Below, one piece after another: positions 33,538 through 42,199 of a stretch of DNA of 64,000 nt. The notes beneath the pieces are model-generated. The model was not told the DNA's origin, ran no database searches, and saw only the letters and a list, made by a program, of their open reading frames with translations. How positions within the stretch are numbered: position 1 is the stretch's first letter; each line of letters opens with the position of its first letter. This DNA comes from Streptomyces sp. NBC_00285. GTDB taxonomy: Bacteria > Actinomycetota > Actinomycetes > Streptomycetales > Streptomycetaceae. The position numbers and the translations under genes are program-made. Location: positions 5,828,001 to 5,892,000 of the forward strand of contig NZ_CP108055.1 in assembly GCF_036174265.1 (NCBI RefSeq). The letters run 5' to 3'.

Positions 33538-34354
33538 GCGCCTTCGTGCCGTGCACACGCGTGTACTCGTCCGCCAGCCACGGGCCCAGGTCGTCGACGT
33601 ACCTCCGCAAGTCGGCCGGGTCGGCGGTCGGGGCGTGGCCCAGAACGGCCGCCGACCGTAGCTCGTCGGCGCGCTGCGGGTAGTACCCGGCGAAGATCTC
33701 CGCCATCTCGCCCAGGTCGCTCGTCCAGCCGTTCCAGCGGGGCATGACCAGGGTGAACGCGGTGCGGACCAGGCGGCGTGACATGAAGCGGACCAGGGGG
33801 CGCCGGGTCTCGTCGGAGTCCGCCGCGTCGATCCGCTCGCGCCAGCGGGGCAGCAGGAGGGCGAGGTCGCCGTTCGTCTCCCGGGCGAGCAGCGAGTCGG
33901 GACGGTAGCGGGGCAGGTACTCGGCCAGGTCCTCGCCGAGCAGCGGGGTGCACAGGCACGCCACGAACCAGCCCAGGTCGTGTCGTTCCAGCTCGCTCAG
34001 CAGCAGCCCGCGGCCGTACAGCAGCGTTCCGACGCCGTCGATCTGCGGGAACTCCTTGTCGAGTGCCTCCCCGAGCGCCTGTACGCCCTCCCGGTCCGCG
34101 TCGGCCGGTTCGTCCCGCAGGGCGAGCAGGAGGTCGAGGTCGCTGCGGCCCACCCGCGCGGTGCCGCGCGGGATCGAGCCGTACAGGTAGGCGCTGTCCA
34201 GCCGTGACCCGAACAGGTCGAGCACCCGGTCCCGTGCGGCAGCGACGACCGGGCGGAAGGGGAGCGGGATTCTCCCGAGGGAACCCTCGCGCTCGATGAA
34301 GCCCTGGGCGTCGAGCCCCTTGAGGGCGACGGGGCGAACGGTTTCGGCGGCCAT
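33524..34354 (-). CDS. Nucleotidyltransferase domain protein
   Basis: A 276-residue protein. The polymerase-beta-type nucleotidyltransferase motif is YLYGSIPRGTARVGRSDLDL (about residues 57-76), with the metal-binding Asp pair in SDLDLLLAL. An N-terminal helical part and a long helical C-terminal half (RRPLVRFMSRRLVRTAFTLV) resemble aminoglycoside-type or regulatory nucleotidyltransferases. The substrate is unknown. Its final codons lie in the right arm of the inverted repeat, so the C-terminus KAQGPF comes from repeat DNA. Confidence 0.8.
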   Translation of the reverse strand: MAAETVRPVALKGLDAQGFIEREGSLGRIPLPFRPVVAAARDRVLDLFGSRLDSAYLYGSIPRGTARVGRSDLDLLLALRDEPADADREGVQALGEALDKEFPQIDGVGTLLYGRGLLLSELERHDLGWFVACLCTPLLGEDLAEYLPRYRPDSLLARETNGDLALLLPRWRERIDAADSDETRRPLVRFMSRRLVRTAFTLVMPRWNGWTSDLGEMAEIFAGYYPQRADELRSAAVLGHAPTADPADLRRYVDDLGPWLADEYTRVHGTKAQGPF

Positions 34355-34590
34355 GGGATCACTGTGCCCGGGGGTGGGCGCGGGGTCAGGTCATTTATGG
34401 CCCTGGACGGGCCGTGTGGGGCCGTGTGGGGCCGAACGTGCGGCGGCATCGAGATGGGGGCGCGGAGGTGACGCGTGTCCCTGCGGGAAGGGCGTGGCGG
34501 CGAAGCGTGTCTTTGGCGGGGGTCACGTCGAGGCGGCGCGCGGGGTCCCACCGAAGGAGCGGCGCTCGGAGAACCGGCCCGCGGCCGTAC

Positions 34591-34628
34591 ACGTAGAGGG
34601 CCCCGCCGTGTGGCGGGGCCCTCTACGT
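34591..34628. terminator. 17-bp hairpin behind crp
   Basis: ACGTAGAGGGCCCCGCC at 34591-34607 pairs perfectly with 34612-34628 around a 4-base loop. It lies 20 bases past the crp stop. Confidence 0.85.
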
Positions 34629-34647
34629 CGTTCGTACGGTCAGTCGC

Positions 34648-35322
34648 TCACCGGGAGCGCTTGGCGAGCCTCTCGACGTCCAGGAGGATCACCGCGCGGG
34701 CCTCCAGCCGGAGCCAGCCGCGCTGGGCGAAGTCCGCGAGGGCCTTGTTGACCGTCTCGCGGGAGGCGCCGACCAGCTGGGCCAGCTCCTCCTGCGTGAG
34801 GTCGTGGACGACGTGGATGCCCTCCTCGGACTGCACACCGAAGCGGCGCGAGAGGTCCAGGAGCGCGCGGGCCACACGGCCGGGGACGTCCGAGAACACC
34901 AGGTCGGACATCGCGTCATTGGTGCGCCGCAGTCGACGGGCGACGGCGCGCAGCAGCGCGGTGGCCACCTCGGGGCGGGCGTTCAGCCAGGGCTGGAGGT
35001 CGCCGTGGCCGAGACCCAGCAGCTTGACCTCGGTGAGCGCGGTGGCGGTCGCTGTGCGCGGGCCCGGGTCGAACAGCGACAGTTCGCCGATGAGTTCGCC
35101 GGGGCCGACCACGGCCAGCATGTTCTCGCGGCCGTCGGGGGAGGTGCGGTGGAGCTTGACCTTGCCCTCGGTGACGACGTAGAGCCGGTCGCCCGGGTCG
35201 CCCTCGTGGAACAGGGAGTCGCCTCGCGCGAGGGTCACCTCGCTCATGGAGGCGCGCAGTTCCGCGGACTGCTCGTCGTCAAGTGCCGCGAAGAGCGGGT
35301 TGCGCCGCAGAACGTCGTCCAC
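34648..35322 (-). CDS. crp: Crp family transcriptional regulator
   Basis: A 224-residue Crp. The cyclic-nucleotide-binding barrel covers residues 10-125 (GDRLYVVTEGKVKLHRTSPD, and the phosphate-binding cassette GELIGELSLFDPGPRTATAT). The dimer helix follows. The C-terminal winged helix contains the recognition segment LTQEELAQLVGASRETVNKA (about 173-192). In S. coelicolor Crp (SCO3571) controls germination, development and antibiotic supply. The GTG at 35322 is chosen because AAGGAGAG lies 6 bases upstream and the length is that of the family; the frame is open much further. A Crp-like site lies 91 bases upstream, which suggests autoregulation. It is divergent from nth. Confidence 0.9.
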   Translation of the reverse strand: MDDVLRRNPLFAALDDEQSAELRASMSEVTLARGDSLFHEGDPGDRLYVVTEGKVKLHRTSPDGRENMLAVVGPGELIGELSLFDPGPRTATATALTEVKLLGLGHGDLQPWLNARPEVATALLRAVARRLRRTNDAMSDLVFSDVPGRVARALLDLSRRFGVQSEEGIHVVHDLTQEELAQLVGASRETVNKALADFAQRGWLRLEARAVILLDVERLAKRSR

Positions 35323-35412
35323 GAGTTCTCTCCTTGTCGACCTGCTCAGGGGATCTTGTTCCCCCTTGGTACCAAGGGACCGTGGTGCCCATTTTGCCGG
35401 ACGGTCCAAACA

Positions 35413-35426
35413 GTGTGATCTGTCAC
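35413..35426. promoter_or_regulatory. Predicted Crp binding site
   Basis: GTGTGATCTGTCAC matches the reported S. coelicolor Crp consensus GTG-N6-GNCAC at every fixed position. It lies between the divergent crp and nth genes and could serve either. Confidence 0.65.
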
Positions 35427-35529
35427 AAGGATGCCGTACACCTGTCCACCGGTAAGCGGCAGGGGTCCAATCGGGGACCGATCTTCTGGGTCCGGGGCGA
35501 TTGTCAGTGTCGGGCTCTAGGCTGGCCGG

Positions 35530-36648
35530 GTGTCCAAAACGCCGGTGAGAGCGCAGGCCGAGGGGGTTGGGCGGGTGGTTGCAGGTCGGGATTCCGCCGT
35601 GGGCGAACAAGGCTCGAGTGGTGGAAAGAAAGCGGCAAAAGCGACGAAGAAGGCTGTGGTGAAGAAGGTTCCGGAGGCTGTGCAGACGGCCACCACGAGG
35701 CGGGGCACGACCGAGCGGAGCGCTACGGCGAAGGGCGCTGCCGAGAAGGCCGTTGTGGAGAAGGATGCGACTGAGAAGGGCGTCGCTAAGAAGGGCGTCG
35801 CCAAGAAGGTCGCCGCTCCTAAGGTCGTCGCGAAAAAGGCGCCGCTCAAGAAAGTCGCCGTCAAGCAGTCGGGGGCCGAGTCGCCGACCGCCCTGGTCCG
35901 CCGTGCCCGCCGGATCAACCGCGAACTCGCGGAGGTGTTCCCGTATGCCCACCCCGAGTTGGACTTCGAGAACCCCTTCCAGCTCGTCGTCGCCACGGTC
36001 CTGTCCGCGCAGACCACTGACCTGAGGGTCAATCAGACGACCCCCGCGCTCTTCGCCAAGTACCCGACCCCCGAGGACCTGGCCGCGGCGAACCCCGAGG
36101 AGGTCGAGGAGATCCTCCGGCCGACGGGCTTCTTCCGGGCCAAGACCAAGTCGGTGATAGGGCTGTCCAAGGCCCTGGTGGAGGACTTCGGAGGCGAGGT
36201 CCCGGGGCGGCTCGAAGACCTCGTCAAGCTGCCCGGCGTCGGCCGCAAGACCGCCTTCGTCGTGCTCGGCAACGCCTTCGGCCGGCCCGGCATCACCGTG
36301 GACACGCACTTCCAGCGGCTGGTCAGGCGCTGGAAGTGGACCGACCTGAGCGAGCCCGAGAAGATCGAGGCCGCCGTTGCCGCACTCTTCCCGAAGAGCG
36401 ACTGGACCGACCTCTCGCACCACGTCATCTGGCACGGCCGCCGTATCTGCCACGCCCGTAAGCCGGCCTGCGGTGCCTGCCCCATCGCCCCGCTCTGCCC
36501 GGCCTACGGCGAAGGCGAGACCGACCCGGAGAAGGCCCGGAAGCTCCTCAAGTACGAGAAGGGCGGCTTCCCCGGACAGCGGCTGAATCCGCCGCAGGCC
36601 TACCTCGACGCGGGCGGGAAGGCCGCGCCGCCCCTGGGGGCCGGATGA
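35530..36648 (+). CDS. nth: Endonuclease III with a lysine-rich N-terminal tail
   Basis: A 372-residue DNA glycosylase/AP lyase for oxidised pyrimidines. The catalytic body starts near residue 120 ([20 protein letters not shown]). The helix-hairpin-helix is [18 protein letters not shown], the catalytic Asp is in VDTHFQRL, and the 4Fe-4S cluster cysteines are in [17 protein letters not shown]. The first 118 residues are unusual: Lys/Ala-rich repeats such as [20 protein letters not shown], like a histone H1 tail or the Streptomyces HU C-terminus. The GTG at 35530 is the only start that includes the tail. The tail should be disordered and bind DNA without sequence preference, which is an inference. 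Confidence 0.9.
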   Translation: MSKTPVRAQAEGVGRVVAGRDSAVGEQGSSGGKKAAKATKKAVVKKVPEAVQTATTRRGTTERSATAKGAAEKAVVEKDATEKGVAKKGVAKKVAAPKVVAKKAPLKKVAVKQSGAESPTALVRRARRINRELAEVFPYAHPELDFENPFQLVVATVLSAQTTDLRVNQTTPALFAKYPTPEDLAAANPEEVEEILRPTGFFRAKTKSVIGLSKALVEDFGGEVPGRLEDLVKLPGVGRKTAFVVLGNAFGRPGITVDTHFQRLVRRWKWTDLSEPEKIEAAVAALFPKSDWTDLSHHVIWHGRRICHARKPACGACPIAPLCPAYGEGETDPEKARKLLKYEKGGFPGQRLNPPQAYLDAGGKAAPPLGAG

Positions 36649-36745
36649 CACGCCGGAACACCTGCCGGGCGACACGCCGTTGGGTACGTTCCCAGGAACG
36701 ATCACAGGTGCGTCGGGCGTTGGAACCGGCAGAACGGGGGTGGCG

Positions 36746-37435
36746 ATGACACGCGCAAGCCATACGAAGGGCGTGATGATCGACAAGGACGGCCTGCCGG
36801 GCTGGCTGGAGCCGGTGGTGCGCGCCGTGGAGACGGTCGAGCCGCGGCAGCTGAGCCGCTTCCTGCCGCCGGAGAACGGCACGGGGCGGCAGTCGGCCGT
36901 GCTGGTCCTGTTCGGCGAGGGAGAGCGCGGTCCCGAACTGCTGCTCATGGAGCGGGCGAGTTCGCTGCGCTCGCACGCCGGGCAGCCGTCGTTCCCCGGC
37001 GGCGCGCTCGACCCCGAGGACGGAGACCCGAAGGGCGACGGGCCCCTGAGGGCCGCCCTGCGCGAGGCCGAGGAGGAGACCGGCCTCGACCCGTCCGGCG
37101 TCCAGCTCGTCGGAGTGCTGCCCAGGCTGTACATCCCGGTCAGCGGGTTCGTGGTGACCCCGGTGCTGGGCTGGTGGCGCGAGCCGAGCCCGGTCGGCGC
37201 CGTCGACCCGAACGAGACGGCACGCGTCTTCACCGTCCCCGTGGCGGATCTCACGGACCCCGACAACCGTGCGACGACCGTCCACCCCAGCGGTCACCGA
37301 GGTCCGGCATTTCTGGTCGAATCGGCCCTTGTCTGGGGCTTCACCGCCGGAATCATCGACCGGCTCCTGCACTACGCGGGCTGGGAGCGCCCCTGGGACC
37401 GCGAGAAGCAGGTCCCGCTCGACTGGCGCGCATGA
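36746..37435 (+). CDS. CoA pyrophosphatase (Nudix)
   Basis: A 229-residue enzyme predicted to cut coenzyme A into 4'-phosphopantetheine and 3',5'-ADP. It has both signatures of the group: the CoA motif LLLMERASSLRSHAGQPSFP and the Nudix helix RAALREAEEETGLDP (about residues 113-127). The ATG at 36746 has GGGGGTGG just upstream; an in-frame GTG at 36740 is an alternative. It lies between nth and the MarP-like protease gene in the same direction, as in other Streptomyces. Confidence 0.88.
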   Translation: MTRASHTKGVMIDKDGLPGWLEPVVRAVETVEPRQLSRFLPPENGTGRQSAVLVLFGEGERGPELLLMERASSLRSHAGQPSFPGGALDPEDGDPKGDGPLRAALREAEEETGLDPSGVQLVGVLPRLYIPVSGFVVTPVLGWWREPSPVGAVDPNETARVFTVPVADLTDPDNRATTVHPSGHRGPAFLVESALVWGFTAGIIDRLLHYAGWERPWDREKQVPLDWRA

Positions 37436-37554
37436 CAGGGTGAACTCCGTGTTGGGTCTTATCGGGGGACGCTGTGTCCGACTGCCGCTTCGCGGCGGGC
37501 CAGACCCCGGCCGACCCGTGGTGTACGTGAAGTGATGAGGCGAGGCTCGAACCG

Positions 37555-38754
37555 GTGAACGTGCTGGACATCCTGTTGCTGGTCGCCGCCGTGTGGTTCG
37601 CGATCGTCGGCTATCGCCAGGGCTTCGTCGTCGGCATCCTGTCGGTGATCGGTTTCCTGGGCGGCGGTCTCGTCGCCGTCTACACCCTCCCCGTCATCTG
37701 GGACGCGCTGACCGACCACGCCGAGGTCGGCACGGTCGCCGCCGTGGTCGGGGTGGTCGTCGTCATCGTCTGCGCCTCCATCGGCCAGGCCCTGACCACC
37801 CATCTCGGCAACAAACTGCGCCGCTACATCACCTGGTCCCCGGCCCGCGCCGTCGACGCGACCGGCGGCGCCCTGGTGAACGTCCTCGCGATGCTCCTGG
37901 TCGCCTGGCTGATCGGTGCCACCCTCGCGCAGACCACGATGCCGACCGTCGGCAAGGAGGTCCGCGGTTCCAAGGTGCTCCTCGGCGTGCAGGAGGCGCT
38001 GCCCTCCGACGCCGACACCTGGTTCAAGGACTTCACCTCGGTCCTCGCGCAGAACGGCTTCCCGCAGGTCTTCAGCCCGTTCTCCGACGAGCCGATCAAG
38101 GAGGTCCAGCCGCCCGACCCCAAGCTCGCGAACAGCGCGGTCGCCGCCCGAGCCCAGCGCTCCATCGTCAAGGTCATGGGCACCGCCCAGAGCTGCGGCA
38201 AGGTGCTGGAGGGCTCCGGGTTCGTCTTCGGCGACCGCCGTGTCATGACCAACGCCCATGTCGTCGGCGGCGTCGACGAGCCCACCGTCCAGCTGGGCGG
38301 CGAGGGCCGCAAGTACGACGCCACGGTCGTCCTCTACGACTGGCGGCGCGACATCGCCGTACTGGACGTGCCCGATCTGAAGGCGCCCGCCCTCCGGTTC
38401 ACGTCAAAGGACGCGGCCAGCGGCGACAGCGCGATCGTCGCAGGGTTCCCGGAGAACGGCTCGTACGACGTCCGCTCCGCGCGTGTGCGCGGGCGCATCG
38501 ACGCCCACGGACCGGACATCTACCACCGCGGCACCGTCAGCCGCGACGTCTACTCCCTCTACGCGACCGTCCGCCAGGGCAACTCCGGCGGCCCGCTGCT
38601 GACCCCCGACGGCAAGGTGTACGGCGTGGTCTTCGCGAAGTCGCTCGACGACGCCGACACCGGCTACGCGCTCACCGCGGACGAGATCCAGGAGGACATC
38701 GCCAAGGGGCGCACCGCGAACCAGCAGGTGGACAGCGACAGCTGCGCGCTGTGA
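37555..38754 (+). CDS. MarP-like membrane serine protease
   Basis: A 399-residue protein. The N-terminal CvpA-like part has four membrane helices (residues 5-125; for example GILSVIGFLGGGLVAVYTL, NVLAMLLVAWLIGATLAQT). The C-terminal trypsin-like domain faces outside. Its triad lies in TNAHVVGG (His, near residue 235), RRDIAVLDV (Asp, near 265) and QGNSGGPLL (Ser, near 344). In mycobacteria MarP is needed for acid resistance by processing a peptidoglycan hydrolase; the same role here is inferred. Two cysteines (SCGKVL and SDSCAL) flank the domain and may form its disulfide. Confidence 0.88.
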   Translation: MNVLDILLLVAAVWFAIVGYRQGFVVGILSVIGFLGGGLVAVYTLPVIWDALTDHAEVGTVAAVVGVVVVIVCASIGQALTTHLGNKLRRYITWSPARAVDATGGALVNVLAMLLVAWLIGATLAQTTMPTVGKEVRGSKVLLGVQEALPSDADTWFKDFTSVLAQNGFPQVFSPFSDEPIKEVQPPDPKLANSAVAARAQRSIVKVMGTAQSCGKVLEGSGFVFGDRRVMTNAHVVGGVDEPTVQLGGEGRKYDATVVLYDWRRDIAVLDVPDLKAPALRFTSKDAASGDSAIVAGFPENGSYDVRSARVRGRIDAHGPDIYHRGTVSRDVYSLYATVRQGNSGGPLLTPDGKVYGVVFAKSLDDADTGYALTADEIQEDIAKGRTANQQVDSDSCAL

Positions 38755-38774
38755 GAGGTGTCGGGCCGGGCGCG

Positions 38775-38960
38775 TCAGCCTCGAGGGTGACGCAGGCGCA
38801 CCGAGACCCAGCGGGCCCGGCGGCGCAGGATGCGCGGGATGCCCACCCTCAGGTCCGTGCCGCCCGCCAGTTGCGGGGCACCGCCCTGATGAGGGGAGCT
38901 CAGGCCACCGCCCGAGCGTCGGTTGCGTGCTACGTCACTGTAGTCGTGCGTCCAGCCCAT
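38775..38960 (-). CDS. Small basic hypothetical protein, 61 residues
   Basis: A short reading frame with start ATG 38960 and product MGWTHDYSDVARNRRSGGGL ... IPRILRRRARWVSVRLRHPR. It is arginine-rich (12 of 61) and has no membrane helix. The frame is also open further upstream into the hydrolase gene, but the coding character begins at this ATG. I believe similar small proteins occur at this locus in other Streptomyces but cannot verify it. Confidence 0.55.
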   Translation of the reverse strand: MGWTHDYSDVARNRRSGGGLSSPHQGGAPQLAGGTDLRVGIPRILRRRARWVSVRLRHPRG

Positions 38961-39088
38961 ACCCCGACGTCTGCCCCTGCCCCAAGGTCGATAACCTCCC
39001 CCACGCCCCTCAATTGGCCTATGCGCCAGGCAAGTGGCCGTTCGTAGGACAGGTGTTCGCTGTTCGGATACCGGGCGCGGTGACACGG

Positions 39089-40030
39089 TCACCGATCGGG
39101 TTCGGGATCCTTCAGCCAGTTGATCAACTCGGTCGAGAACGCGACCGGATCCTCCTCGTGCGGAAAGTGCCCGAGACCGTCGAACAGCCGCCAGCGGTAC
39201 GGCGCTTCGACGTACTCCCCGGACCCGGCGGCGCTCCGGGTGCGCAGCACCGGGTCGAGCGAGCCGTGCAGATGCAGCGTCGGCACCCGCACGGGCCGCT
39301 TCATGCGCCGGTTGAACTGGATCCCGTCCGGACGGGCCATCGAGCGGACCATCCAGCGGTACGGCTCGACCGAACAGTGCGCCGTCGAGGGGATGCACAT
39401 CGCCCTGCGGTACGTCTCCACCGCGTCGTCGTCCGGCAGGCGCGGGCCGGACCAGTCCCGGATCAGCTCGGCCACCAGCGCGCCGTCGTCCGCGGTCAGC
39501 CGGCGCTCCGGGATCCAGGGCCGCTGGAACCCCCAGATGTAGGAACCAGCACGCGTCTGCTTGACGTCCGAGAGCATCGCCGAGCGCCAGCGCCGGGGAT
39601 GAGGCATCGAGGCGACCGCGAGCCGCCGGACGAGCTTGGGACGCATCGCGGCCGCCGTCCACGCCAGATAGCCGCCCAGGTCGTGTCCGACCAGCGCGGC
39701 GTCCGGCTCGCCGAGGGAGCGGATCACCCCGGTGACGTCCAGGGCGAGGTTGGCGGGGTCGTAGCCGCGCGGAGTGCGGTCGCTGCCGCCGACTCCGCGC
39801 AGATCCATGGCCACGGCCCGGAAGCCGGCCTCGGCGAGCGCCTCCAGCTGGTGCCGCCAGGTCCACCAGAACTGGGGGAAGCCGTGCAGGAACATCACCA
39901 GCGGTCCGTCGCCCAGTTCGGCGATGTGGAAGCGCGCGCCGTTGGCGGCCACGTCCCGGTGCGTCCAGGGACCGTCGGGCCGTACGAGAGAGGCGGGCTG
40001 CTGCGCCGAAGAAGGGGCGGGATCCGTCAT
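39089..40030 (-). CDS. Alpha/beta hydrolase (epoxide hydrolase-like)
   Basis: A 313-residue enzyme. The oxyanion-hole motif is LHGFPQFWWTW (about residues 51-61). The nucleophile elbow is VGHDLGGYLAW, with Asp as nucleophile, which places it with epoxide hydrolases and haloalkane dehalogenases rather than esterases. The acid/base His is in GLGHFPHEEDP near the C-terminus. A cap region with FQRPWIPERR lies between. The next gene (holin-like) overlaps its ATG by 4 bases upstream. Confidence 0.87.
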   Translation of the reverse strand: MTDPAPSSAQQPASLVRPDGPWTHRDVAANGARFHIAELGDGPLVMFLHGFPQFWWTWRHQLEALAEAGFRAVAMDLRGVGGSDRTPRGYDPANLALDVTGVIRSLGEPDAALVGHDLGGYLAWTAAAMRPKLVRRLAVASMPHPRRWRSAMLSDVKQTRAGSYIWGFQRPWIPERRLTADDGALVAELIRDWSGPRLPDDDAVETYRRAMCIPSTAHCSVEPYRWMVRSMARPDGIQFNRRMKRPVRVPTLHLHGSLDPVLRTRSAAGSGEYVEAPYRWRLFDGLGHFPHEEDPVAFSTELINWLKDPEPDR

Positions 40031-40533
40031 GACGACGAGCGTGCCACAGCCTCGATGGCCTTCGTGTTTCGGACCCGCTCCTCAAGGACCTTGGTGTCGT
40101 CGTCGGTCCGCGGGTGGGGCTTGGCGTTCTGGAGCACGCCCGCCGTCTCCTTCATCGACGCGGCGACCTTCTGCGGGCCCTTGCCCTTCTGCGCCTTCTT
40201 CGCGAAGACGACGCCGATCAGCGCGAGGACGAGCGCGACGAGGACGTTGGCCGCGAAGGACAGCAGGAAACAGACCGCGAGGTTCCAGTCGCTCCAGGTC
40301 CGGATGCCGTAGGCCAGTGCGAAGCTCAGCATCGGCAGCGAGAACACCAGGACGGCGCCGGCCACGCTGAACGCGCCGCCGCTCACCGCGCCGCGCTTGA
40401 CGTCCTGCTTGAGCTGCGCCTTCGCCAGTGCGATCTCGTCGTGCACCAGCGCAGACATCTCGGTCGTCGCCGAGGCGAAGAGCTGGCCGATGCTGCGTTC
40501 GGCGCCGACCGGGCTGCCGTCGGGTGCGCTCAT
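40027..40533 (-). CDS. Phage holin family / DUF1469 membrane protein
   Basis: A 168-residue protein with two membrane helices (residues 53-80, GGAFSVAGAVLVFSLPMLSF, and 88-115, AVCFLLSFAANVLVALVLAL). An amphipathic N-terminal helix (LVHDEIALAKAQLKQDVKRG) and a charged tail flank them. It is the YqjE/Phage_holin_3_6 family, chromosomal proteins that are not necessarily lytic. The ATG at 40533 has AGGGAG at proper spacing. Its stop overlaps the start of the hydrolase gene, forming a two-gene unit. Confidence 0.82.
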   Translation of the reverse strand: MSAPDGSPVGAERSIGQLFASATTEMSALVHDEIALAKAQLKQDVKRGAVSGGAFSVAGAVLVFSLPMLSFALAYGIRTWSDWNLAVCFLLSFAANVLVALVLALIGVVFAKKAQKGKGPQKVAASMKETAGVLQNAKPHPRTDDDTKVLEERVRNTKAIEAVARSSS

Positions 40534-40597
40534 GTCGCGGTCTCCCTGCTTCCGACCAAGTGCGTATGGTCTCGTCTTTTTGTACCGTCCCGTCAGA

Positions 40598-42022
40598 TCA
40601 TGCCGGACGGCCGTCGTCCTCGCCTGCCCCGCCCGCCACTTCGGCAAGCCGCGCGCGCTCGGCGGCCTTCAGTTCGGCGATCCGGCGGTGCTCGGCGGCC
40701 TTGCGTTCGAGGATGACCGCCATGCGCAGGTGGTACGCCGGATCGTCCTCCTCGTAGATGTCCGGGATGCCGTCGAGGTCGTCGTCGCGCTCCTCGGTCT
40801 CGTAGAGCCTGCGGTACTTGGCGTTGCGCAGCTTCAGCAGCACGGTCGCCAGGGTCGCGGCGATGAGCGAGCCGATGAGTACGGCGGCCTTGACCTCGTC
40901 CGTCATCGTGGCGTCGCCGTCGAAGGCGAGTTCCCCGATGAGCAGCGAGACGGTGAACCCGATACCGGCCAGGGTCGCCACCGCGAACACGTCGGCCCAC
41001 TCGAGGTCGTCGCTGAGTGAGGCCCGGGTGAAACGGGCCGTCAGCCAGGTCCCGCCGAAGATGCCGACCGTCTTGCCCACGATCAGCCCGAGGACCACGC
41101 CCAGCGTCTCCGGCTGCGTGAACACGTCGCCGAGCGCCCCGCCGGAGAGGGAGACACCCGCGCTGAACAGGGCGAACAGGGGCACGGCCAGGCCCGCCGA
41201 GAGCGGTCGTACGAGATGCTCGATGTACTCGCCGGGGGAGTGCTTCTCGTCGCCCCGGGTGCTGCAGCGCAGCATCAGGCCCATCGCGACGCCCGCGATG
41301 GTGGCGTGGACCCCGCTGTTGTACATCAGCGCCCAGTTCACCAGCGCGAGCGGGAGATAGACGTACCACCCGCGTACGCCCTTCCTCAGCAGCACCCAGA
41401 AGACAGCGAGGCCGGCCACCGAGCCGCCGAGCGCGGCGAAGTCGATGTCGGCGGTGAAGAAGACCGCGATGATCAGGATCGCGAAGAGATCGTCGACGAC
41501 GGCGAGCGTGAGCAGGAAGGCGCGCAGCGCGCTCGGCAGCCAGGTGCCGATGACGGCGAGCACGGCGAGCGCGAAGGCGATGTCGGTGGCGGTGGGCACG
41601 GCCCAGCCGCTGAGGGAGCCGCCGCCTGTGAGGTTGGTGAGCGTGTACACGAGCGCGGGTACGGCCATGCCGCACAGGGCCGCGACCACGGGCAGCGCGG
41701 CCGCCCTGGGGTCCTTCAGGTCACCGGCGACGAGCTCGCGCTTGAGCTCGATGCCGGCCACGAAGAAGAAGATCGCGAGGAGCCCGTCGGCGGCCCAGTG
41801 GGCGACGGAGAGGTTCAGGCCCAGAGTCGCGGGGCCCAGGTGGTAGTGGCTGACGCTCTGGTAACTGTCGTGCAGCGCGGGGACGTTCGCCCAGATCAGT
41901 GCGGTGAGCGCGGCGACGAGCAGCAGTACCCCGCCGACCGTCTCGGTGCGCAGCGCATCCGTGACGTAGGTCCGCTCGGGGAGGGACAGGCGTCCGAGGG
42001 CCTTGCGGGCGGGCGCTGCCAT
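40598..42022 (-). CDS. nhaA: Na+/H+ antiporter NhaA
   Basis: A 474-residue membrane antiporter that expels Na+ in exchange for protons. About twelve helices cover residues 25-395. Family motifs include FFVAGIELKRELVAGDL (near 85-100), VPTATDIAFALAVLAVIG with the active-site Asp pair region near 140-175 (LAVVDDLFAILIIAVFF), and FALFSAGVSLSGGAL. The last 75 residues are a cytoplasmic charged tail with a DDDLDGIPDIYEEDD segment that looks like a calcium-binding loop, and a coiled-coil end. Two 16-bp direct repeats lie about 90 bases upstream of the start. Confidence 0.93.
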   Translation of the reverse strand: MAAPARKALGRLSLPERTYVTDALRTETVGGVLLLVAALTALIWANVPALHDSYQSVSHYHLGPATLGLNLSVAHWAADGLLAIFFFVAGIELKRELVAGDLKDPRAAALPVVAALCGMAVPALVYTLTNLTGGGSLSGWAVPTATDIAFALAVLAVIGTWLPSALRAFLLTLAVVDDLFAILIIAVFFTADIDFAALGGSVAGLAVFWVLLRKGVRGWYVYLPLALVNWALMYNSGVHATIAGVAMGLMLRCSTRGDEKHSPGEYIEHLVRPLSAGLAVPLFALFSAGVSLSGGALGDVFTQPETLGVVLGLIVGKTVGIFGGTWLTARFTRASLSDDLEWADVFAVATLAGIGFTVSLLIGELAFDGDATMTDEVKAAVLIGSLIAATLATVLLKLRNAKYRRLYETEERDDDLDGIPDIYEEDDPAYHLRMAVILERKAAEHRRIAELKAAERARLAEVAGGAGEDDGRPA

Positions 42023-42112
42023 GAGGGTGACCTCCGGTCGGGGGCAGGGCGGAACTGTTCGCCGACCAGACTTCCCGGCACACCTTGAGGATCACGTGGA
42101 GAAACGTGTTGC

Positions 42113-42147
42113 TTGTTTAGTTTACCTAGCTTTGTTTAGTTTACCTA
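42113..42147. promoter_or_regulatory. Tandem 16-bp direct repeats upstream of nhaA
   Basis: TTGTTTAGTTTACCTA occurs at 42113-42128 and again at 42132-42147 (19-bp period). It is strikingly A/T-rich against its surroundings. It could be a repeated operator or hold the nhaA promoter (read on the - strand). Confidence 0.55.
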
Positions 42148-42148
42148 A

Positions 42149-42183
42149 AAGGGGTGCCCGGCGCTCCGCGCGCCCGGCACCCC
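42149..42183 (-). terminator. Terminator of acs
   Basis: AAGGGGTGCC (42149-42158) pairs with GGCACCCCTT, with five further pairs after one C-C mismatch. On the - strand it is followed by TTAGG-type A/T-rich DNA. It lies about 17 bases after the acs stop. Confidence 0.7.
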
Positions 42184-42199
42184 TTCGCGGTCACGGCTG

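Noticed and set aside
35323-37266. Upstream extension of the crp frame on the - strand
   Set aside because: It is the shadow of nth and the CoA pyrophosphatase gene; the GTG at 35322 gives the normal Crp length.
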